From Paenibacillus_AB sp036577625 (lineage in GTDB: Bacteria > Bacillota > Bacilli > Paenibacillales > NBRC-103111): 64,000 nt of DNA. Shown in pieces: positions 41,186-50,626 of this stretch (positions are counted from its first letter, which is position 1; the number at the start of each line of letters is the position of its first letter). The DNA lies in the NCBI RefSeq assembly GCF_036577625.1, contig NZ_JARBDC010000085.1:1-64000 (forward strand). The letters are read 5' to 3'. Below the pieces are notes generated by a model. That model was not told the origin of the DNA. It saw only the letters and a program-made list of their open reading frames with translations, and made no database searches. The position numbers were made by a program, and so were the translations under genes.

Positions 41186-41986
41186 ATGCGCAACGTTTTG
41201 CTTGCCGTTGTCGCAATGTTCGCGCTTCTATGGTGCGCGCCGATCGTACAAGCGGTGCAATCGGACGATTGGCTCGGCTTGGAGCGCGTGAACGACGGCA
41301 TCGTCACGATCCGGTACGACGTAAATGCCGATGTCAAAACGAAGCTGATGATCGCGAAGGAGCAAACTAAATATACGTACCGGCTGCCGCCGGACAAAAG
41401 AGAGCAATCGTTTCCGCTGCAGATGGGCAACGGCGATTATACGATTTCCGTCCTCGAACAAGTCGGCGGCACCAAGTACAAAGTGGTGCGGGAAGCAACG
41501 GTAAAGCTCGAGCTCGCGCAAGCCGAAGACGTTTACTTGAATTCCGTGCAAAACGTCGAATGGAGCGAAACGAGCCGCGCCGTTCAAATTGCGAAGGAAT
41601 TGACAAAAACGTCCGCCACCGATTCGGAAAAAGTGCAGGCCGTATACGAATACGTGATCGGAACGATCCGGTACGACGACGCGCTCGCTTCCTCCGATCT
41701 CGCGGATTATATCCCCGATATCGACCGAACGATTGCGGAAGGAAAAGATATATGCTACGGCTACGCTTCGCTGTTCGCCGCCATGCTGAGGAGCGTTGAT
41801 ATTCCGGCGAAGCTGGTCATGGGAACGTCGGAATACGTCGAAGCGTATCATGCGTGGAACGAAGTGTATTTGAACGGTGCATGGGTCACCGTCGATACGA
41901 CGGTCGATGCCGGCTGGAAAGGAAGCGGCACGGCTTTCGAGATGGTCAAAGACGCCGGCCGGTATGCGGCGGTCAAATATTATTAA
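41186..41986 (+). CDS. Secreted transglutaminase-like protein
   Basis: This is a 266-residue exported protein with a signal peptide (VVAMFALLWCAPIVQA). Residues 25-135 look like a beta domain. The transglutaminase-like core is at about 150-250 with the triad Cys in DICYGYASLFAAMLRS, His in YHAWNEVYL and Asp in WVTVDTTVDAGW. Relatives are thiol proteases, peptidoglycan-linked enzymes or cross-linkers. It is controlled by two c-di-GMP-I aptamers and is followed by a Cna-like adhesin and a sortase, suggesting a surface-remodelling or matrix function. Confidence 0.9.
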   Translation: MRNVLLAVVAMFALLWCAPIVQAVQSDDWLGLERVNDGIVTIRYDVNADVKTKLMIAKEQTKYTYRLPPDKREQSFPLQMGNGDYTISVLEQVGGTKYKVVREATVKLELAQAEDVYLNSVQNVEWSETSRAVQIAKELTKTSATDSEKVQAVYEYVIGTIRYDDALASSDLADYIPDIDRTIAEGKDICYGYASLFAAMLRSVDIPAKLVMGTSEYVEAYHAWNEVYLNGAWVTVDTTVDAGWKGSGTAFEMVKDAGRYAAVKYY

Positions 41987-42001
41987 CCATAAGATCAACG
42001 T

Positions 42002-42032
42002 CAGCCTTGGACATCGCGTCCAAGGCTTATTC
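42002..42032 (+). terminator. Intrinsic terminator
   Basis: GCCTTGGAC pairs with GTCCAAGGC and is followed by TTATTCC. It separates the transglutaminase-like gene from the adhesin. Confidence 0.75.
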
Positions 42033-42241
42033 CAGTTTGTTCAGAAAATGTATAGTTTCTGGGGGTATACTGCAAGAAGCCCAGCTTGATCGGTGACGGA
42101 AAAACGGAAGCCGGGTCGTGCGCCAGAAGTGAGAAGCGGAGGTGAATGATCGAAAGCTCCTTGTCGGCACGCCAATCGTACGAGGCGATGCCCGTTATGC
42201 GCACGATAGATTAGGGTGATGGGGAGACCGATGGAGAAACT

Positions 42242-45200
42242 ATGAAGAAGAAAACAAGTGGAATCGTTTTTGCGCTGCTGCTGCTGGTTCAGACGGTGTT
42301 CGGCGCTTCCGTCTGGGGGAACGCCGGCGCGTCGGAAAGCGTGCAACAATCCGTTTACGGGCAAGTCACGAATGCCGTTTATGCGCCTGCAGCGCCTGCA
42401 AAGCCTGCGGCGAATTCCGGGAGCATTTTGACCCGGGTCGTGCTGACCGACCAGAACGGCACCGTGATCGACGCCGTATACAATCCGGACAGCACGCTGG
42501 ACATAGGAGCGGCCGTCAATCTGGCTTACGAATGGACGCTTCCGAACGGTCACGGCTACAAAGAAGGAAGCACGTTCGCGTTCGAGCTGCCGCCGCAGTT
42601 TGACATTTTTACGGACATCGACGAACCGCTCGTTTCCGGCCAGGATACGGTCGGACGGTTTACGGTAAGCCGGGACGGCAAAGTCGTCATTACATTCAAC
42701 GAGTATGTGGAGACTCATTCGAACGTAAGCGGCAAGCTGGAAATTCGCACGGAATTTAAGGAAGAAATCGTCAAAGGCAGCACGGAGGTCGTTATCGCCG
42801 TGCCGGTAAACGGCGGCGTCCAAACCGTCATCGTTCACCTGAAGCCTCCGGGCGGAAAGCCGATCGACAAGCAAGGGCAGCAAAATCCGAGCGACAAAAA
42901 CCGGATCGACTGGAACATCCAGATCAACAAATCGCTGGACAAGATCAAGCGGGCGGTCGTCACCGACACGCTGCCGGCCGGATTGGAATTGATTGCGGAC
43001 TCGATTGAGGTTTATCAATTGCAGGTGAACGGAGACGGTACGACCGTGCCCGGCAATCCGGTCGAGAAAGGCGCTTATACGGTCGAAACGAGCGGAAGCG
43101 GGTTTAAGCTGGCGTTCCGCGACGAGACGATCGGCAAAGCTTACGGAGTGCGCTTTGCGACGCGCATTGCGGGCGAGCAAACGAAATTCGTCAACACGGC
43201 CGTGCTGTCGGGCGAAGGCATGACGGATGCGAAAACGACCGCAGAGGTAACCGTGCAGCGCGGCGAATTTTTGGCCAAATCGTACAAGGCCGACTCGACA
43301 ACCGGGATCGTAACGTGGACGGTCAAATACAACTTCAGCGAGCGTAAAGTGCCGAAGGAAAAGGCCGTTATAACGGACCAATTCAGCGCCGTACACGAGT
43401 GGATTCCCGATTCGCTCAAGGTGTACAAAGGAGCGACGACGGAGCAGGTTCCTGCGTCCGAATACTCGGCAACCGCGACGGGGAACGGGTTTACGCTGCA
43501 GTTCAACAAAGATGTCGATTCGGCGTATACGATCGAATACAAAACGAAGCCGATCGATCGCACGGCTGCCGAAGGGAAAAAAGTGACGAACAAGGTCGTT
43601 TCGGACGGAGAATTCAAGGAAGTGACGACCTCGACCCAAAGAAGCCGCGTCCTGCGGAAGGAAAACGGAGCCGCGGATTATAAAAACAAAACGACGACGT
43701 GGCTCATTACAATCAACGGCGACAAAAATCCGGACGATAACGGCAAGTACAGCATGGACAACGTCGTTGTCACGGACACGTTCCCGAACGCCGGACTCGA
43801 GTTCATTCCGGAGTCGGTCATCGTCAAGGCGGACGGGAAGCAGGTCAAGGACGGCTACAAGGTCGTTTCCGCGGATCCCCGCAGCGGCTTCGTCATCGAA
43901 TTCACCGGTACCATAAACAAAACGTATACGGTGGAGTATAAAACGAAGTTCAATGTCGGCTGGAAGACGGATAAAAACAAAGACTTTTTGAACAAAGCTT
44001 CCGTGACGTGGACCGAAAACGGCAAGCCGCAAGGACCGGTCGACAGGGATGCGAGCTTCGCCGCCGACGACTATACGAAAAACAACGGCGGCAAAGACGG
44101 CACGTACGATCCGGTCAACAAAGAAATCACGTGGAACGTCAAGCTGAACTACAATCTCGATCCGATCGCGCAGGCGAAAGTGACGGACGCGTTGAAGCAA
44201 GGCCAAACGGTTGTGCCGAATTCGGTGCGGGTGTACGAGATGACGTTGACGGGATCGAAGAACGGCGTCGAGAAAGGCGCGGAACTGCCGGCCGACCGAT
44301 ACGAAGCGACCGTGCAGCCTACGGCCGACGGCCATGAGCTGACCGTCCTTTTCAAGGACGATCCGTTTGCGAAGCCGTACTGGATCACGTTCAAGACGAC
44401 GCTGAAAGGCTCTCTGATCGAGTCCGAAATCAAGAATACCGCCAAATTGATGAGCGGAGGCCAAACGGCGGCGACATGGGGAGCCAGCGTAACGGTGCCG
44501 CACGGCGGTACGTACGTGACGAAAAAAGGCGCGCAAAACAATAATAAAATCGATTGGACGGTTCGGATCAACGAGGGCCAATCGCATATTTCGAACGCCG
44601 CCATCATCGACCATCCGAGCCCCAACCAAGTATTGATCGAAAGCTCGTTCCGCTTGTACGCTACCCGGATCGACGCAAGCGGTCATGCGGAAAAGGCCGA
44701 GCTGCTGACGAGGGACCGCGACTATACGCTGAACATTTCGACGCTTTCGGGCGATCGGGAAACGTTCGAGCTGCGCTTTACGAACGACATTTCCTCGGCT
44801 TATATTTTGGAATACCAGTCGTTCATCAACGCCGCGGACAAAGAGGAAGTGCGAAATACGGTCGCGCTTGAAGGGGACCGGCTGACGACGGAAGTTCGGG
44901 AAACGTTCGACAAGATTATCGTGCGCACGTCTTCCGGCTCGGGTTCGGGCGGCGGCGTGACGGGCAATCTGGAAGTAACGAAGGTCGATAAGGACGATCC
45001 GTCCAAGCCGCTGGCGGGAGCGAAGTTCGCGCTCTACGACAAGGCGGAGAAGCGTGCGCCGATCGTGCAGACGACGGACGCGAACGGCAAGCTGCTGTTT
45101 ACGAAGCTGCTTTACGACGACTACATTTTGGAGGAGCTGACCGCTCCCGAGGGCTACGCGATCGACGAGGCGAAGCAAACCGTTACGATCGACTCGAGCT

Positions 45201-46093
45201 CGACGAGCCAGGCGAATACGAAGAAGATTACCGTAACGAACCGCAAGAAAGCTCCTGTCGATCCCGTCGTTCCGACCGGCAGTCTGGAAGTGACGAAGGT
45301 GGATAAGGACGATCCGTCCAAGCTGCTTGCGGGAGCGAAGTTCAAGCTTTCCGACAAAGCCGGCGCGCGTGCGCCGCTCGAGCAAACGACGAATGCGGAA
45401 GGGAAGCTGACGTTCGCCAAATTGCCTTACGGCGACTACGTGCTGGAGGAGCTGGAGGCTCCGGCGGGGTACGTCGCGGGCGAGACGAAGCATGACGTGA
45501 CGATCGGTTCCGCTTCGGCACAAGACGGGAACGTCGTGAAAATCGTCGTAACGAACGCGAAAAAATCGGATCCGGGCAACCCGGGCAACCCTGGCAACCC
45601 TGGTAACCCTGGTAACCCTGGTAACCCTGGTAACCCTGGCAATCCAGGAAACCCTGGCAATCCGGTAGACCCTGAAGATCCGGTCGAACCGGTCGATCCG
45701 GGCAACCCGACGACTCCGGGAACGGTCAATCCGAACGTCCCCGCCGATCCGCAGCAGCCTGGAACAACGCCGTCCAAGCCGGATAAGCCGGACGGCGTAG
45801 TGGATGTGCCGGATGAAGACGTTCCGTTGGGCGGAGTTCCCAAGGACCCGCAGACGGATAATCCGGGAACGCCGACGGAAGTTCCGGGAACGCCGAAGGA
45901 CGATACGGGAACGCCGACCGTCGACATCGAAGACGAGGACACTCCGCTCGGCGGCGTCGATCCGAAGCCGGAAATCCCGGTCGCGACGCTTCCGAAGACC
46001 GGCGAATCGAGCCCGTATCCGTATTATGCGATGGGCCTCGCGCTGATCGGACTCGGCGTCTGGCTGGGCCGCAAGCGGATGAAAACGAAATAA
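42242..46093 (+). CDS. Cna-like LPKTG wall-anchored adhesin
   Basis: This is a 1283-residue MSCRAMM-type protein. The signal peptide is at residues 1-30. Five or more collagen-binding-like domains of about 135 residues follow, with recurring VxTDxxP motifs near residues 239 (VTDTLPAGLELIADSIEVYQ), 375, 508, 645 and 787. Two CnaB/SpaA domains start at 908 and 1014 (LEVTKVDKDDPSKPLAGAKF, YILEELTAPEGY). Their Lys, Glu and Asn could form isopeptide bonds. Ten collagen-like GNP triplets, a Pro-rich stalk, LPKTG (45989-46003), a membrane helix and RKRMKTK end it. ATG 42242 follows GGAGAAACT. It probably forms extracellular fibres or binds matrix. Confidence 0.92.
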   Translation: MKKKTSGIVFALLLLVQTVFGASVWGNAGASESVQQSVYGQVTNAVYAPAAPAKPAANSGSILTRVVLTDQNGTVIDAVYNPDSTLDIGAAVNLAYEWTLPNGHGYKEGSTFAFELPPQFDIFTDIDEPLVSGQDTVGRFTVSRDGKVVITFNEYVETHSNVSGKLEIRTEFKEEIVKGSTEVVIAVPVNGGVQTVIVHLKPPGGKPIDKQGQQNPSDKNRIDWNIQINKSLDKIKRAVVTDTLPAGLELIADSIEVYQLQVNGDGTTVPGNPVEKGAYTVETSGSGFKLAFRDETIGKAYGVRFATRIAGEQTKFVNTAVLSGEGMTDAKTTAEVTVQRGEFLAKSYKADSTTGIVTWTVKYNFSERKVPKEKAVITDQFSAVHEWIPDSLKVYKGATTEQVPASEYSATATGNGFTLQFNKDVDSAYTIEYKTKPIDRTAAEGKKVTNKVVSDGEFKEVTTSTQRSRVLRKENGAADYKNKTTTWLITINGDKNPDDNGKYSMDNVVVTDTFPNAGLEFIPESVIVKADGKQVKDGYKVVSADPRSGFVIEFTGTINKTYTVEYKTKFNVGWKTDKNKDFLNKASVTWTENGKPQGPVDRDASFAADDYTKNNGGKDGTYDPVNKEITWNVKLNYNLDPIAQAKVTDALKQGQTVVPNSVRVYEMTLTGSKNGVEKGAELPADRYEATVQPTADGHELTVLFKDDPFAKPYWITFKTTLKGSLIESEIKNTAKLMSGGQTAATWGASVTVPHGGTYVTKKGAQNNNKIDWTVRINEGQSHISNAAIIDHPSPNQVLIESSFRLYATRIDASGHAEKAELLTRDRDYTLNISTLSGDRETFELRFTNDISSAYILEYQSFINAADKEEVRNTVALEGDRLTTEVRETFDKIIVRTSSGSGSGGGVTGNLEVTKVDKDDPSKPLAGAKFALYDKAEKRAPIVQTTDANGKLLFTKLLYDDYILEELTAPEGYAIDEAKQTVTIDSSSTSQANTKKITVTNRKKAPVDPVVPTGSLEVTKVDKDDPSKLLAGAKFKLSDKAGARAPLEQTTNAEGKLTFAKLPYGDYVLEELEAPAGYVAGETKHDVTIGSASAQDGNVVKIVVTNAKKSDPGNPGNPGNPGNPGNPGNPGNPGNPGNPGNPVDPEDPVEPVDPGNPTTPGTVNPNVPADPQQPGTTPSKPDKPDGVVDVPDEDVPLGGVPKDPQTDNPGTPTEVPGTPKDDTGTPTVDIEDEDTPLGGVDPKPEIPVATLPKTGESSPYPYYAMGLALIGLGVWLGRKRMKTK
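45568..45665 (+). repeat. Ten collagen-like Gly-Asn-Pro triplets
   Basis: The tract is built of 9-bp units reading GG(C/T/A)AA(C/T)CC(N), ten in a row. The nearly identical GGTAACCCT units make slippage likely. Confidence 0.9.
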
Positions 46094-46180
46094 GAACCGC
46101 AAGCGCGGCTCCCCTTGACCTTTTTCCGGGCAGGGGAGCCGTTCAACGTTTCGGAATCGCAGACGGAAAGGGGGGCGCTC

Positions 46181-46912
46181 GTGCGCTTTATATCGTACGC
46201 ATTGATATTGCTCGGGATTGCGGCGATGGCCGCGCCCAAGCTGATGGAATGGCGGGCGGACCGGGAGCTGGACGCGCTGCTGCGGGAAGCGGAACGGCAT
46301 GAAGCGGCGGCTGCGCCGCTCGCCGATACGGCTGCGATCGACGGCTATTTGCGCGTATCCCGCTTGCTCGGGGAGGAGAGCGGAAATCCGGAGGAGGCGG
46401 CTGATGCTGCGGCGAACGGCACTACCGCCGCCGACGCGACGGCCCCTGCGGCCGCGGCGCAGGATGCCGTCGCCGCCGAAGCGGATGCGGCGGGAAGCGA
46501 AGCGAAACGGCCGCCGCAGCCGCAGCCGATCGCAACGATCGAAATCGCCTCGATCGGCGTGAAGCTTCCGGTGCTGGAAGGCGCGACGGAGGCCAATATG
46601 GCGCATTCGGCCGCGCATATGTCGGAGACGGCGCCGCTCGGCGAGATCGGCAATGCGGCCATAGCCGCCCATCGGGCGCGAACGAAAGGCAGGCTGTTCA
46701 ATCGTCTCGACGAAGTGGCCGAGGGCGACGAAATCGTCATACGGTCGGAAGGCCGCAAGTACGTATACACCGTCTTCAAGCGTTTTGTCGTCGAGCCGGA
46801 CGACGTGTCGGTTTTAAACAAAATCGGCGACGAGAAGCTGCTGACGTTGATCACATGCGATCCGGTCGTGAACGCGACCCATCGTCTCATCGTCCAGGCG
46901 AGGATGGAATAG
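46181..46912 (+). CDS. Sortase family transpeptidase (second)
   Basis: This 243-residue membrane-anchored sortase starts at GTG 46181 after AAAGGGGGG, opening into a membrane helix (FISYALILLGIAAMAAPKL). A long Ala/Glu-rich linker occupies residues 60-120. The catalytic residues are His in AIAAHRARTKG, Cys in LLTLITCDPV and Arg in NATHRLIVQAR. It differs from the class D-like enzyme at 4465; subclass is not assigned. The adhesin with LPKTG directly upstream is its obvious substrate. Confidence 0.88.
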   Translation: MRFISYALILLGIAAMAAPKLMEWRADRELDALLREAERHEAAAAPLADTAAIDGYLRVSRLLGEESGNPEEAADAAANGTTAADATAPAAAAQDAVAAEADAAGSEAKRPPQPQPIATIEIASIGVKLPVLEGATEANMAHSAAHMSETAPLGEIGNAAIAAHRARTKGRLFNRLDEVAEGDEIVIRSEGRKYVYTVFKRFVVEPDDVSVLNKIGDEKLLTLITCDPVVNATHRLIVQARME

Positions 46913-47069
46913 CCGGCCGATCGGACCGGAGCGGCTCCGGGACGCCGGGGCCAATCGGCCGCGATACGGTCGCCGCGAATATAAACGCGGAAGGAATACG
47001 GCCCGATACGGCGAATAAACGACTAGCTGGATAACACCATGCGTACGTATCGGGAGGGGTCGGCGGTCG

Positions 47070-47864
47070 ATGGACAACAGTCGCAATAACGGGCGGACGC
47101 CGGCAGGCGACCTGGAGTCGATGAGGCTGCCGCTGCTGCGGTTTTGCTTGAAGCTGACCGGAACGAAATGGGAAGCCGAGGACCTCGTGCAGGATACGAT
47201 CGTGCGGCTGCTCCATGCGCTGGAGGCAAAGCCCGGGCGGGACATCGGGCTTCGCTATGCGTACCGGACGGCGCGCCATTTATGGATCGACCGGTACCGG
47301 CGGTCGAAGCGGGTCGGCGTCATGGCGCAGGCCGACGCGGCGGAGCTTGCGGGCGATGACGGCGGCTCCCACGCCGGCGGGAAGACCCGCCGGGCGATGC
47401 AGCCCGCGGGCTCGTCCCATGCGGCGATGGACGCGCGCGAGCATTTGGAGGAGCTGGCGTGGCGGCTGTCGCCGAAGCCGTTCGTCATTTTGCTGCTCAT
47501 GGACGTGTTCGACTTCACGGCGAAGGAGACGGCCGCCTGGCTGGGCGGCACGGAGGCAGCCGTGCAGGCGGCGCTGTCGCGGGCGCGCGCCCGGCTCAAG
47601 TCGCTCAGCCGCACGATGCATGCGGACGGGCGCGCTCCGGGCAAGCGCGAGCATGCCGCCGACCCGGATCGGGCCGGGGCGTCGCCGGCTTTTTTCGAGG
47701 CGGTGCTCGACGCGTTCCGGCGCCGTCATCCGGCCGCCATACAGCAAGCGTACTTGTCGCTTGCGGAATCGGGAGGCCGGCTGCGGCGAATTCGCGCGCA
47801 GGGCGGCCGGCTTTTTTTCACGTTACAGGATCCCGACGGCAACGTTTTGATGGTGTCGACTTGA
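47070..47864 (+). CDS. ECF-type RNA polymerase sigma factor with C-terminal extension
   Basis: This is a 264-residue protein. Region 2 is RFCLKLTGTKWEAEDLVQDT with RTARHLWIDRYRRSKR. Region 4 is SPKPFVILLLMDVFDFTAKE followed by TAAWLGGTEAAVQAALSRAR. Residues about 205-264 add a small C-terminal domain (FFEAVLDAFRRRHPAAI; RLFFTLQDPDGNVLMV) of the SnoaL-like/ECF41-type kind that can replace an anti-sigma factor. No anti-sigma gene is adjacent. The start is ATG 47070. It may control the upstream surface genes, but that is not shown. Confidence 0.85.
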   Translation: MDNSRNNGRTPAGDLESMRLPLLRFCLKLTGTKWEAEDLVQDTIVRLLHALEAKPGRDIGLRYAYRTARHLWIDRYRRSKRVGVMAQADAAELAGDDGGSHAGGKTRRAMQPAGSSHAAMDAREHLEELAWRLSPKPFVILLLMDVFDFTAKETAAWLGGTEAAVQAALSRARARLKSLSRTMHADGRAPGKREHAADPDRAGASPAFFEAVLDAFRRRHPAAIQQAYLSLAESGGRLRRIRAQGGRLFFTLQDPDGNVLMVST

Positions 47865-47983
47865 GGAGCGGGCGTTTGAAGAACGCGCGGCCAGGTCCGA
47901 CCGCCACGAATGCGTCGAGTACGTCGAGTAAGTCGAGACGGCTGGCGCAAAGGTAGTGGCATATACGGTCCGGCCGCGAAGCG

Positions 47984-48043
47984 AAAGCCGCTTTGACACA
48001 TTTCGATCTGCAAAGGCAGGTCCGGTGTCGAAGCGGCTTTTTC
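47984..48043 (+). terminator. Intrinsic terminator
   Basis: AAAGCCGCTTtGACAC pairs with GTGTCgAAGCGGCTTT and is followed by TTCG. The long stem has a large loop. Confidence 0.8.
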
Positions 48044-48632
48044 GTTGCGGAGGCCCGATGATGCGAGCAAGGATGCGAGGATCGATTGTGCAAATACGGC
48101 TAACGAATCATGGGATCGTTATTGGTTCCCTTACGGGGGTTTGAAATTGTAACGAACCCCACAATCGTTATGGTCGGCAAATCTCATCGTTTCGTGCAGT
48201 TTTCGGCGCGATAAGGCTACTACGGTTCGTAACAAATATCGGAGCGGCCATTTCCCCGCTTTTAAGCATTGGACGATTCGTTAGCAATCGACGTGCGTCC
48301 GACGGCCGCCGAGCCGAGAGATTCGGGAGGCTATCGATCCCCGTTTCGTTGTGTTAGGACGGTTCAAGCGGAAAACTTGCCGATAAGCGACTCCAAGACT
48401 GAAGTTGTCCGGATTTAATGTAATATTGTTGACAATACAACCGACTTCCCCTATGCTAACGGTAACGGCCCGAAGGCGCAGAGTAAGTATGCGGCTGGCT
48501 GCCCGCGACGTCGCATGCTCCGCCGGCGACCGTTTCCGTATAACGGGCGCCGGGAGCCTCGCGCCGCGCGGAAGTATGGTCCTTTGCATGTATTGGTCGC
48601 ACAACGGTATCATTGGCTGAAACGAATGAACG
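48044..48632. other. Intergenic stretch with no supported gene
   Basis: About 590 bases without a convincing ORF. Several AACGA/TCGTTA fragments recur (48090-48300), perhaps eroded intergenic repeats. A promoter could not be assigned. Confidence 0.45.
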
Positions 48633-48650
48633 ATGGACGGGGGCGTTGCA

Positions 48651-50456
48651 ATGAAAAGATATTTGCAGGCGGAATGCCGCTGCGCGTATCCGGAGGCGGA
48701 GCAGGCGGCGCGGATCGCGGCCGAACGAATCGGCGAGATGGAGATCGAGACGGGCGAAACGCGGCGACTCCGATTGACGTTCGAGGAGCGCGAGACGGAA
48801 GGGGTTGTGCTGGAGGTGACCGCTCCGCTCGAGGCGACGATCGGCGCGAAGCGGAGAAGAGACTTTATCGCCGGGGTCGGCGAGCTGCTGCGCCGCCTGC
48901 TTGCCGCCGCCGATGAAGCATCCGCGGCCGACGGAGCGGGGGACGCCGGGGATGCGGCGGGCGCCGCGTTCGCGGCGGGCGCTTCCTCCGCCGGCGAAGG
49001 CGGCTTCGCCGATTCCGCGGCCGTTTTTCCCGGGCTGCGGACCGGGGTTTGCGAATTCGTCCCGGCGGTGAAGGATCGCGTCCACTATATGCCCGGCCAT
49101 TTCGGCAATTCGTTCGAGGTGTGCTGGAGCGGGGAAATGAAACGGTATTTGGAGGATTTGGCGTTGTCCGGGGCGAGCGGCTACGGGGATTGGTTCGATC
49201 CGAACGACATGCCGGACCCGTACAATCCGCACGTATACCACAGCTCGTCGATGTTTTTGTGGCGGCGCAAAAAAGAATGGCTCGCTTACAGCCAGCTGCT
49301 CGGCTTGGACAACGTCCTCGTCGTCACGCCGAACGTCGGATATACGGACCAAATGCGTCCCGAATGGGTCGGCGTGCGCAACCATAGCCTGCGGGTGCAG
49401 GGACAGGTGCTTTGCCCGTCGAATCCGGCCGCCCGCGAGACGATACTCGGCAACCAGCGGCGGTTGTTCGACGATTTGCGGCGGTCCGGCATCCGGTTGA
49501 GCAAAATCGTCTGCGCTCCGTACGACGACGGCGGATGCGCCTGCGCGAACTGCCAGCCGTACTATCCGACCTTTTTGCGGCTGGTGGAAGACGTGTACCG
49601 GACGATCCGGCCGTTTTATCCGGAGCTGAAGGTCGATATTTGCGGCTGGTGGACGACGGAGGAGGAAGGCGCACTGCTTCGCGAATTCGCGGGCGGTCCG
49701 GCGAAAGCTTGGTTCGGCTCGTTCCAGTTCAGCGCGACGTACGGCGTGTTCGCCTTGCCGGACGACGTCCGTTCGCGGGTCGGCGGCATGAGCCTGGGCT
49801 GCTTCCTGCACATCGGCTTCTCGAACGACCGCAGGGACGTTTATACGAAGACGGGCGTACACAGCGCCTCGCGGCGCATCCAGTCCGTGCTGCGTTCGTT
49901 CGCCGCGGCGGACTGCCGCGGCTTCATGACGTACAACGAGTCGTTCGGCGACCATTTCAATGCGTTCGCGGCCGGATTGCTGGGGTGGAACCCGCACCGG
50001 GACGTGCGGGAAATCGCCGAATTTTACGGCCGACTGCTGTTTCGCGTCCGCGGCGAGGCGCTTCGCAAGCTCGTCCGCGTCCTGCTGGAGATGGAAATGC
50101 TGGACGGCGCGAAAGCCGCCGAATGGGCGGAAACGCTGAAAAGCGTCGAGCCCGACGTACGGACGCACCGGTGGCAGCGCTGGGCGTTCGGGCACATTTT
50201 GCTGAAGGCGGAACTGATGCGGCTGGACGCGGAAATCGAACGGACGATGCCGGCGTCGTTCGAGGCGGCGCTTCCGGCGATGCGGGAGCGGCTCGACTTG
50301 ACCGAACGGCTGTGGCGGGACATGTACGGCTTCGGCGTGCTGCGCCACATACTCATACCGGAGCGGATGCTGCCGGACTGGTACGCCGTTTATCGCGACA
50401 GGGTCGGGGAGGCGGAGGGCGGCATCCGCAGCGGCGCGATGGCCGACGAAGCTTGA
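48651..50456 (+). CDS. Glycoside hydrolase-like protein (GH20/DUF4838-like TIM barrel)
   Basis: This 601-residue cytosolic-looking protein (no signal peptide) starts at ATG 48651 after ACGGGGGC. It appears to have an N-terminal alpha/beta domain (residues 1-110) and a barrel from about 140. Motifs seen are IVCAPYDDGGCACANCQPYY, which recalls the Asp/Glu-containing strand and CxC motif of DUF4838/GH20-like proteins, then KVDICGWWTTEEE and GFMTYNESFGDHFNAFA with possible acid residues. The exact family is uncertain. Context (GntR-SBP, SBPs, lyase) points to polysaccharide use. Confidence 0.6.
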   Translation: MKRYLQAECRCAYPEAEQAARIAAERIGEMEIETGETRRLRLTFEERETEGVVLEVTAPLEATIGAKRRRDFIAGVGELLRRLLAAADEASAADGAGDAGDAAGAAFAAGASSAGEGGFADSAAVFPGLRTGVCEFVPAVKDRVHYMPGHFGNSFEVCWSGEMKRYLEDLALSGASGYGDWFDPNDMPDPYNPHVYHSSSMFLWRRKKEWLAYSQLLGLDNVLVVTPNVGYTDQMRPEWVGVRNHSLRVQGQVLCPSNPAARETILGNQRRLFDDLRRSGIRLSKIVCAPYDDGGCACANCQPYYPTFLRLVEDVYRTIRPFYPELKVDICGWWTTEEEGALLREFAGGPAKAWFGSFQFSATYGVFALPDDVRSRVGGMSLGCFLHIGFSNDRRDVYTKTGVHSASRRIQSVLRSFAAADCRGFMTYNESFGDHFNAFAAGLLGWNPHRDVREIAEFYGRLLFRVRGEALRKLVRVLLEMEMLDGAKAAEWAETLKSVEPDVRTHRWQRWAFGHILLKAELMRLDAEIERTMPASFEAALPAMRERLDLTERLWRDMYGFGVLRHILIPERMLPDWYAVYRDRVGEAEGGIRSGAMADEA

Positions 50457-50559
50457 TTTTTTGCGGCCCTGTCGAAAACGGGCGCGAGTGACCGCCGCCG
50501 CCGCCGCTTCCCGCAGGTCGATTCATTTTCGTCAACCGACGGCCGCCGCCGCAAGGACC

Positions 50560-50596
50560 AAAAACGCACGGATCGTTTGAGATCCGTGCGTTTTTT
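50560..50596. terminator. Bidirectional terminator between convergent genes
   Basis: AAAAACGCACGGATC pairs with GATCCGTGCGTTTTTT around a short loop, a strong stem with A and T flanks suited to both directions. Confidence 0.92.
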
Positions 50597-50626
50597 ACGT
50601 ATAGCCGTGCCTCCATTCCGGGCCGA

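Noticed and set aside
45568..45665. CRISPR or intergenic microsatellite
   Set aside because: The 9-bp units encode GNP inside the adhesin frame.
42041..46672. A 1543-codon open frame on the minus strand
   Set aside because: It is antiparallel to the well-supported Cna-like adhesin, is very Arg-rich without domains, and results from the codon bias of the plus-strand gene.
48456..50348. A 630-codon minus-strand open frame
   Set aside because: It is opposite the glycosidase-like gene, which has an RBS and recognisable motifs.
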